Shown: in pieces, positions 58,949 through 64,000 of the stretch
Position numbering within the stretch: the stretch's first letter is position 1
Layout: every line of letters begins with the position of its first letter
DNA from: Bradyrhizobium sp. CCGUVB4N
Lineage (GTDB): Bacteria > Pseudomonadota > Alphaproteobacteria > Rhizobiales > Xanthobacteraceae
DNA: 64,000 bases
Reading direction: 5' to 3'
Assembly: GCF_024199945.1 (NCBI RefSeq)
Contig: NZ_JANADP010000001.1
Location: 3,658,001 to 3,722,000 of the forward strand
The notes under the pieces: model-generated
Told to the model about the DNA's origin: nothing
What the model saw: only the letters and a program-made list of their open reading frames with translations
The model's database searches: none
Made by a program: the position numbers and the translations under genes

Positions 58949-61852
58949 TCAGCTCTTCTTCCGCGGACCGCGCTCGGCCGACGGCTCGCTGCCGCCCTCA
59001 GCTGCTGGCGGTGACGCCGCCGGCTTGTCGCCACCACCGCCGCCCTTGCGAGCGGCCTCCTTGATGCCCTGCATGTCGCGCGCTTCGCGGATCAGGCCCG
59101 GCATCTTGGCCAGGCTGCCGCCCTCGACGCCGATGTCGGACAGGATGGAGTCGATCAGCGGCGCCTGGACACGGTAGCGCAGCGCCGAATCGATCACCTC
59201 GTCGGTAGCGCTGCGGCCACCATTGCCGCCGCCGTTGCCGTTGAGGCCGTCGACCTGGAGGATGCGGATGCCCTCGATCTTCTCCATCGGCTTGACGCTC
59301 TCGCGCACGATGCCCTCGATCCGGTCGAGCAGTTTTCGGCGGAACAGCGAATAGCGGGCCTGGTCGGTGAGCACGTTCTCGGCCTCGTTGAGCATCCGCT
59401 GGGCCTCCGCCTCGACAGCCGCACGGACACGTTCGGCCTCGGCAGCAATCCTGGTCTCCTCGGCCTGTTTCTCCGCGATCATGACTTCGACCGTCCTGCG
59501 ACGCTTTGCGATCTCGCTCTCGCGCGCCGTGATGACGCGCTCGGTCGCTTCGGTGGCCCGCATCCGCGCCTCCTCAGCCATCGCCTTGGCGGCGGACTCT
59601 TCGAGCGACTTCTGATGGATCGCGATTGCCTTCTCCATCAGGACGGTCTCGACCTCCTTCTCACGATTGACCTCGAGCTTGCGCAGCTCGCGCTCGCGGC
59701 CGATTCGGGCCTCGTCGAGGCCGCGATCGGAGGCGATGCGTGCGCGCTCAACCTCCTCGCGGGAGGCGATCTCGGCCTCCTGGAGCGACTGAACCCGGGC
59801 GACCTCGAGCTGCTCGATCGCACGGCGGCGTTCCAGGCGGGCAGCTTCCAGCGCCTGCTCGCGAGAGACGTCGGTGGTCTCGACCTCCTTGCGGGCGACG
59901 ATCTCGGCCTGCCGGACCTGGCGGTCAGCATCGATCCGCTCGGACTTTTTGGCGGAGAGGGCGATGACGCGGTCTTCGTCGGCGATCTCGATCGCCTTCT
60001 TCTGCTCGATATTGAGCACCTCGCGCTTCTTGGAGGAGTTGATGCGCTCGGCTTCGAGAGCGAGATCGACGGTAATGCGCTGGCGCTCGATGGCGTCGCG
60101 CCGCTTCAGCTCGGCGGCCTCCAGCACGCCCGTGCGCTCGATTTCGAGCGAACGGGTGTCGCGCTCGGCCTGGATGCGCTCGGCGGCGATGGTCTTCTCC
60201 TGCGCGATACGGGCTGCCTCGATCGCCTCGCGCGAGGCGATGTCGGCCTCCTCGACGGCGCGGTTACGAGCGATCTCCAGGGAGCGGACACGTTCCTCCT
60301 GCGCGATGCGGGAGGCCTCGGTGGTCTCGCGCGCTGCAATGCCGGCAACTTCGAGGCTCTGGTTGCGCTCGATTTCGAGCTGCCGCGTGTTTTGCTCGGC
60401 GGCGATGCGCTCGGCGGCGAGCGTCCGTTCGCGGGCGATGCGGGCAGCCTCCACGGCGCGCTGCGCCTCGATCTCGGCTTCCTGGATGGTGCGCACCTGC
60501 TGGATCTCCAGTGCGCGGGTACGTTCATCCGAGGAGATGCGCTCGACATTGACGATCAGCGTCTGGGCGATACGCGCCTTCTCGGTGGCCTCGCGGGCCG
60601 CGATCTCGGCCTCGTCGACAGCGCGGGTGCGCTCGATCTCGCGGCGGCGGGTTTCCTCTTCATTGGCGATGCGGGCGTCGGTGACGACGCGGTCCTGCTG
60701 GATCCGGGCCTTCTCGATGGCTTCGCGCGCCGCGATTTCGGCTTCTTCGACGGTACGCATCCGCTCGATCTCATGCTGGCGGACCTCGCGTTCCGACGCG
60801 ATGCGTGTCGTGTCGATCGAGCGCTGGTTGGCGATCCGGGTCTTCTCGATATCCTCGCGGGCGAGCAGTTCCTTCTCTTCGATGGTGCGGGTGCGCTCGA
60901 TCTCCTTCTGGCGTGTCTCGCGCTCGGAAGCGATACGGGCCTCGGCAATCGCCTGATCGTTGGCGATCCGGGAGCGTTCGATCGCCTCGCGCGCCGAGAT
61001 CTGGGCCTGCTCGGCCTCGGTTTCGCGCAGCGCTCGTTCGCGGGCCACTTCGGTGCGTTGAAGCGCGCGGCGCATTTCGATATCGCGTTCCTGCTCCAGC
61101 CGCGCGGTCTCGCTCTCGCGCTCGATCTCGAGCGCCTGACGCTCTGCCTCCAGATTGCGGGTGCGGATCCTGATCATCGAGTCCTGCTCGATGTCGTTAC
61201 GCAGCTTGCGCCTGGCCTCGATGTCCTCCATCAGCTTCGTCAAGCCTTCGGCGTCAAAGCGGTTCGAGGGGTTGAAGAATTCGAGGTCGGTCTGGTCAAG
61301 ATCGGTGATGGCGACGGATTCGAGTTCGAGGCCGTTCTGAGCGAGGGCTTCGGCGGCATTGGTCTTGACGCGCGTGACATAGTCGCCGCGGCGTTCGTGC
61401 ATCTCTTCGAGGGTCATTTCGGATGCGACCGACCGGATCGCGGAAATGAACTTGCCGGCCAGTAGCGCGTGGAGCTGTTCCGGCTCCATGGTGCGGCGGC
61501 CGAGCGTCGCGGCGGCGATCGAGACGGCTTCGCGGGTGGCCTGAACCCGGACGTAGAAGTCGGCCTCGATGTCGACGCGCATGCGGTCGCGGGTGATCAC
61601 GGCGTCCTGCCGCGAACGCACGATGCCCATCGGCAGCACGTTCATGTTCACAGGCGTGTAGTCGTGGATGAAGGGCAGCACGAAGGCGCCGCCATTGATC
61701 ACCACGCGCTCGCCGAGGAAGCCGGTTCGGACGAACGACACCTCCTTGGAGGAGCGGTGGTAGAGCCAGTTGACGATGTAGACGCCAACCACGATCACGA
61801 TGATCGCAACAATCAGCCAGAGGATGAGCTCGCCGACCAGAATCCCTGACAT
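58949..61852 (-). CDS. Giant flotillin-like SPFH protein (YqiK type) with hendecad repeats
   Basis: A 967-residue protein, about twice the length of ordinary flotillins. N-terminal membrane helix (~8-29), SPFH/band-7 domain (~35-225), then a very long charged coiled coil built of 44-residue units (~273-750) and a flotillin-like C-terminus (LLDRIEGIVRESVKPMEKIEGIRILQVDG, ~830-870) ending in a Gly/Pro/Ser-rich tail. ATG 61852 has the strong site GAGGGAGGGAA; a longer frame is unsupported. Likely an inner-membrane scaffold organising partner proteins; its placement in a catabolic operon suggests clustering of the enzymes encoded next to it. Confidence 0.9.
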   Translation of the reverse strand: MSGILVGELILWLIVAIIVIVVGVYIVNWLYHRSSKEVSFVRTGFLGERVVINGGAFVLPFIHDYTPVNMNVLPMGIVRSRQDAVITRDRMRVDIEADFYVRVQATREAVSIAAATLGRRTMEPEQLHALLAGKFISAIRSVASEMTLEEMHERRGDYVTRVKTNAAEALAQNGLELESVAITDLDQTDLEFFNPSNRFDAEGLTKLMEDIEARRKLRNDIEQDSMIRIRTRNLEAERQALEIERESETARLEQERDIEMRRALQRTEVARERALRETEAEQAQISAREAIERSRIANDQAIAEARIASERETRQKEIERTRTIEEKELLAREDIEKTRIANQRSIDTTRIASEREVRQHEIERMRTVEEAEIAAREAIEKARIQQDRVVTDARIANEEETRRREIERTRAVDEAEIAAREATEKARIAQTLIVNVERISSDERTRALEIQQVRTIQEAEIEAQRAVEAARIARERTLAAERIAAEQNTRQLEIERNQSLEVAGIAARETTEASRIAQEERVRSLEIARNRAVEEADIASREAIEAARIAQEKTIAAERIQAERDTRSLEIERTGVLEAAELKRRDAIERQRITVDLALEAERINSSKKREVLNIEQKKAIEIADEDRVIALSAKKSERIDADRQVRQAEIVARKEVETTDVSREQALEAARLERRRAIEQLEVARVQSLQEAEIASREEVERARIASDRGLDEARIGRERELRKLEVNREKEVETVLMEKAIAIHQKSLEESAAKAMAEEARMRATEATERVITARESEIAKRRRTVEVMIAEKQAEETRIAAEAERVRAAVEAEAQRMLNEAENVLTDQARYSLFRRKLLDRIEGIVRESVKPMEKIEGIRILQVDGLNGNGGGNGGRSATDEVIDSALRYRVQAPLIDSILSDIGVEGGSLAKMPGLIREARDMQGIKEAARKGGGGGDKPAASPPAAEGGSEPSAERGPRKKS
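60014..61036 (-). repeat. Coding 132-bp repeats (44-residue hendecad units) in the flotillin gene
   Basis: Residues 273-613 divide into seven units of 44 residues (four 11-residue hendecads each; e.g. EIERxRTxEEA-EIAAREAIEKA-RIAxxRxxxxA-RIAxExxTRxx) plus one short 33-residue unit at 493-525. Further weaker units continue to ~750. The DNA repeats at 132 bp, with copies diverged at the nucleotide level. Confidence 0.75.
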
Positions 61853-61878
61853 GTTTCCCTCCCTCGATCTTGCAGGCG

Positions 61879-62712
61879 TTATCGCGCGCCGATCGCCTTG
61901 AATTTGCGTACCTGTTCCGTCAAAGCCCGCTCCACTGGCAGCCGCTCCATCGAGGACGCCCCGTAGAAGCCGTGGCAGTAGCGGGTGTTCTTCATGATGA
62001 AATCGGCATCCGCCGGATCCGCGATGGGGCCGCCGTGGGCGAGCACGAGGATGTCGGGATTGACGCTGAGTGCCGCCGAGGCCCAGGTGTCGATTCGCGC
62101 CGGGCAATCCTTGAGCTTGGGCGCGGTCTGCGCGCCGATCGTGCCGCCGGTGGTGAGCCCGAGATGGCAGACGATGATGTCGGCGCCGGCGATCGCCATC
62201 GCGGCGGCTTCCTTCTCGCTGAAGACGTAGGGTGTCGTCAGCAGATCCTTCTCGCGCGCCTTGGCGATCATGTCGATCTCCAGCGCGTAGGACATGCCGG
62301 TTTCCTCGAGGTTCGCGCGGAACACGCCGTCGATCAGGCCGACGGTCGGAAAGTTCTGCACGCCGGCGAAGCCGAGCGACTTGAGCTGGTCGAGGAACAC
62401 ATCCATGTCGCGGAACGGATCGGTGCCGTTGACGCCGGCGAGGACCGGCGTCTTGCTGACGACGGGCAATACTTCGCCGGCCATCTCAAGCACGATGGCG
62501 TTAGCGTCGCCATAGGGCATGAGGCCTGCGAGCGAGCCGCGACCCGCCATGCGATAGCGGCCGGAATTGTAGATCACGATGAGATCGACGCCGCCGGCTT
62601 CCTCGCATTTGGCCGACAGGCCGGTACCGGCACCGCCGCCGACGATCGGCTCGCCGCGCTTCGCCATCTCACGAAACCGTTTCAACAGGGTCGCGCGTTC
62701 AAACCGGGCCAT
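61879..62712 (-). CDS. Phosphoenolpyruvate hydrolase family TIM-barrel protein (Tm-1 C-terminal domain homolog)
   Basis: A 277-residue TIM-barrel protein with [47 protein letters not shown] near the N-terminus, [39 protein letters not shown] and [10 protein letters not shown]. This family matches the C-terminal domain of plant Tm-1 proteins and is annotated as PEP hydrolase-like by relation to PEP mutase. The biochemical role is not established. Lies 3 nt after the Tm-1-like ATP-binding gene. Confidence 0.85.
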   Translation of the reverse strand: MARFERATLLKRFREMAKRGEPIVGGGAGTGLSAKCEEAGGVDLIVIYNSGRYRMAGRGSLAGLMPYGDANAIVLEMAGEVLPVVSKTPVLAGVNGTDPFRDMDVFLDQLKSLGFAGVQNFPTVGLIDGVFRANLEETGMSYALEIDMIAKAREKDLLTTPYVFSEKEAAAMAIAGADIIVCHLGLTTGGTIGAQTAPKLKDCPARIDTWASAALSVNPDILVLAHGGPIADPADADFIMKNTRYCHGFYGASSMERLPVERALTEQVRKFKAIGAR

Positions 62713-62715
62713 CGG

Positions 62716-63981
62716 TCACCTCGCTAGTCTCCGGCGCGCCCCGGCGCGTCCGAACAATGTTCGGAACGCAGCTGTGATGGTCGAGGCGAACTCGGGATCG
62801 TTGATGTTCTGCTTGACGCGGATCAGTTGGCGGTTGCCTGTCGAACGTACCGTGCGCTCCAGCGCGCGGAACAGGGCGGCGTCGGCCTCTGGGTCCCAAA
62901 ACGGCTGGCTGCGGGCATCGAGCGCGGAGACGCCGCCCTCGGGCAGGAAGAAGCGCACGGGTCCGTCCATCTGGTTGAGCCGTTCGCCGATCCAGCGGCC
63001 CATGCGCTCATTCTCCTCCACTGTCGTCCGCATCAAGGTCACCTGCGGATTGTGGACGTGGAATTTGCGGCCGCGATAGCGCTCGGGGATGGTGTCGGGG
63101 GCGCCGAAATTGACCATGTCGAGGGCGCCGACCGAGCCGACATAGGGCAGGCGGCTGCGAATGACGGCACCGAAGCGGTCCTCCGTCGCGGGAAATACGC
63201 CGCCCATCAGGAGGTCACAGATCTCGGTGGTCGTGAGATCGATGACGCCGGCGATCTGGCCGGAGTCGACCAGCTTCTCCATCGAACGGCCGCCGACGCC
63301 GGTGGCGTGGAAGACGAGGCATTCAAAGTCGTCGCGCAGATCGGCTGCGATCTTCTGCACAGCCGGCGTGGTGACGCCGAACATGGTGATTCCGACTGAC
63401 GGCAGTCCGGCGCTCGCCGCTCGCTCCTTGGCCTCGCGCTGATCGAGCCGGGCCTTGACCATGCCGGTGATCGCATTGGCGCCATTCGACAGCACCGCGC
63501 GCGAGATCGAATTGAGGCCCTGCACGTCGGTGACCGAGTACATCATGGTGATGTCGGCAGGGCCGACATAGGGCGCGACGTCGCCGGAGGCGACCGAGGA
63601 GATGATCAGTTTTGGCACGCCGACGGGGAGGGTGCGCATGCCCGGCGCGACCAGTGATGCTGCACCCGAGCCGCCGGCGGAAATCACGCCGGCAACATTG
63701 CCCTGCCGCTTGATCCAGTTGGCGAACGCGTCGGCCATTGCGGTGACTGCAGCACCGCGGTCCGGGCCGAACACGGCCGAGCCGCCGCGGCCGTGGTTCA
63801 GCGCGATTTCCTGCGCGGAGACATCGCAGGTTGCATGCTTGCCGCTGGTGGAGACGTCGACGAGACGTGTGCGCAGGCCGCTTTCGGCAATGATGTCGCG
63901 GATGAAGCGCAACTCCGTGCCTTTGGTGTCGATCGTGCCGACGACCAACACGACCGGCGGTCCGGAGGTTTGCGCCGTCAC
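62716..63981 (-). CDS. Tm-1-like ATP-binding domain protein (UPF0261)
   Basis: A 421-residue protein of the UPF0261/Tm-1-like family: VVLVVGTIDTKGTELRFIRDII at the start, GVISAGGSGAASLVAPGMRTLPVGVPKLIISSVASGD (~98-134) and VFHATGVGGRSMEKLVDSG (~225-243), which bind ATP in plant Tm-1. It is the first gene of the minus-strand cluster in this window; the 19 nt to the right edge contain its upstream region only. In plants this domain and the TIM barrel are one protein; here they are two adjacent genes. Confidence 0.88.
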   Translation of the reverse strand: MTAQTSGPPVVLVVGTIDTKGTELRFIRDIIAESGLRTRLVDVSTSGKHATCDVSAQEIALNHGRGGSAVFGPDRGAAVTAMADAFANWIKRQGNVAGVISAGGSGAASLVAPGMRTLPVGVPKLIISSVASGDVAPYVGPADITMMYSVTDVQGLNSISRAVLSNGANAITGMVKARLDQREAKERAASAGLPSVGITMFGVTTPAVQKIAADLRDDFECLVFHATGVGGRSMEKLVDSGQIAGVIDLTTTEICDLLMGGVFPATEDRFGAVIRSRLPYVGSVGALDMVNFGAPDTIPERYRGRKFHVHNPQVTLMRTTVEENERMGRWIGERLNQMDGPVRFFLPEGGVSALDARSQPFWDPEADAALFRALERTVRSTGNRQLIRVKQNINDPEFASTITAAFRTLFGRAGARRRLAR

Positions 63982-64000
63982 CGGCTCTCGCTTGCGCCGT

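Noticed and set aside
59615..61465. 616-codon plus-strand frame within the flotillin gene
   Set aside because: Antisense to the repeat-encoding part; its regularity is the shadow of the hendecad repeats.

Overview
The window (about 64 kb, high GC with strong third-position bias) looks like chromosomal DNA of an alphaproteobacterium of the Bradyrhizobium/Nitrobacteraceae type. The reasons are gene content (repeated peptide-type ABC importers, VirA/VirG-like regulators, DUF1127, form-II-like molybdenum hydroxylase genes, Bug-type binding proteins) and codon usage; this is inference, as no rRNA or housekeeping marker is present. I saw no tRNA, rRNA, CRISPR array, insertion sequence or phage gene.

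Region 1 (1-13.6 kb) holds two dipeptide/oligopeptide-type ABC importers. The first (binding protein truncated by the window edge, two permeases, two ATPases) ends at 5097. The second (binding protein, two permeases, one double-length ATPase) runs from 8638 to 13574 and is preceded, with overlap, by a C45-type amide hydrolase/acyltransferase. Between them, on the other strand, lie a class III aminotransferase and a GntR regulator. Together they suggest uptake, amide cleavage and deamination of a peptide-like or N-acylated amine compound.

Region 2 (13.6-22.1 kb) holds an MGT-type glycosyltransferase, a membrane-anchored two-heme cytochrome c, a VirG-like response regulator, a DUF1127 protein, a di-heme peroxidase overlapping a VirA-like hybrid histidine kinase, and a small secreted protein.

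Region 3 (22.1-46.6 kb) is a regulatory and stress/detoxification island. It has three paralogous ~950-residue regulators (OmpR-type winged helix + STAND NTPase + helical repeats), an AraC regulator, two paralogous unknown proteins, alpha/beta hydrolases, a DJ-1/PfpI protein, a VOC protein plus a fragment of a second one, OsmC, cupin, MsrA, enoyl-CoA hydratase, DUF1330, a sensorless HWE-type kinase, a TetR/EmrAB-like efflux set and an aldo/keto reductase. Seven promoters between 23.2 and 35.0 kb share an apparently undescribed element: TAAC repeated at exact 10-bp intervals and ending in TAACGRGC, always in the orientation of the gene it precedes. This is the strongest candidate for a new system in the window.

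Region 4 (47-64 kb) begins with an orphan Bug-type binding protein. It then consists of 15 closely packed minus-strand genes (63981 down to 48119): the two halves of a Tm-1-like protein as separate genes, a very long flotillin with 44-residue hendecad repeats, two SRPBCC proteins, a molybdenum hydroxylase (FAD, 2Fe-2S and a large subunit split into two genes), MoxR and VWA maturation factors, a TIM-barrel amidohydrolase, a metallo-beta-lactamase-fold lactonase-like enzyme, an SMP-30/isochorismatase-like fusion and an azoreductase-like flavoenzyme. It looks like a catabolic operon for an unknown (probably heterocyclic or lactone-forming) compound.
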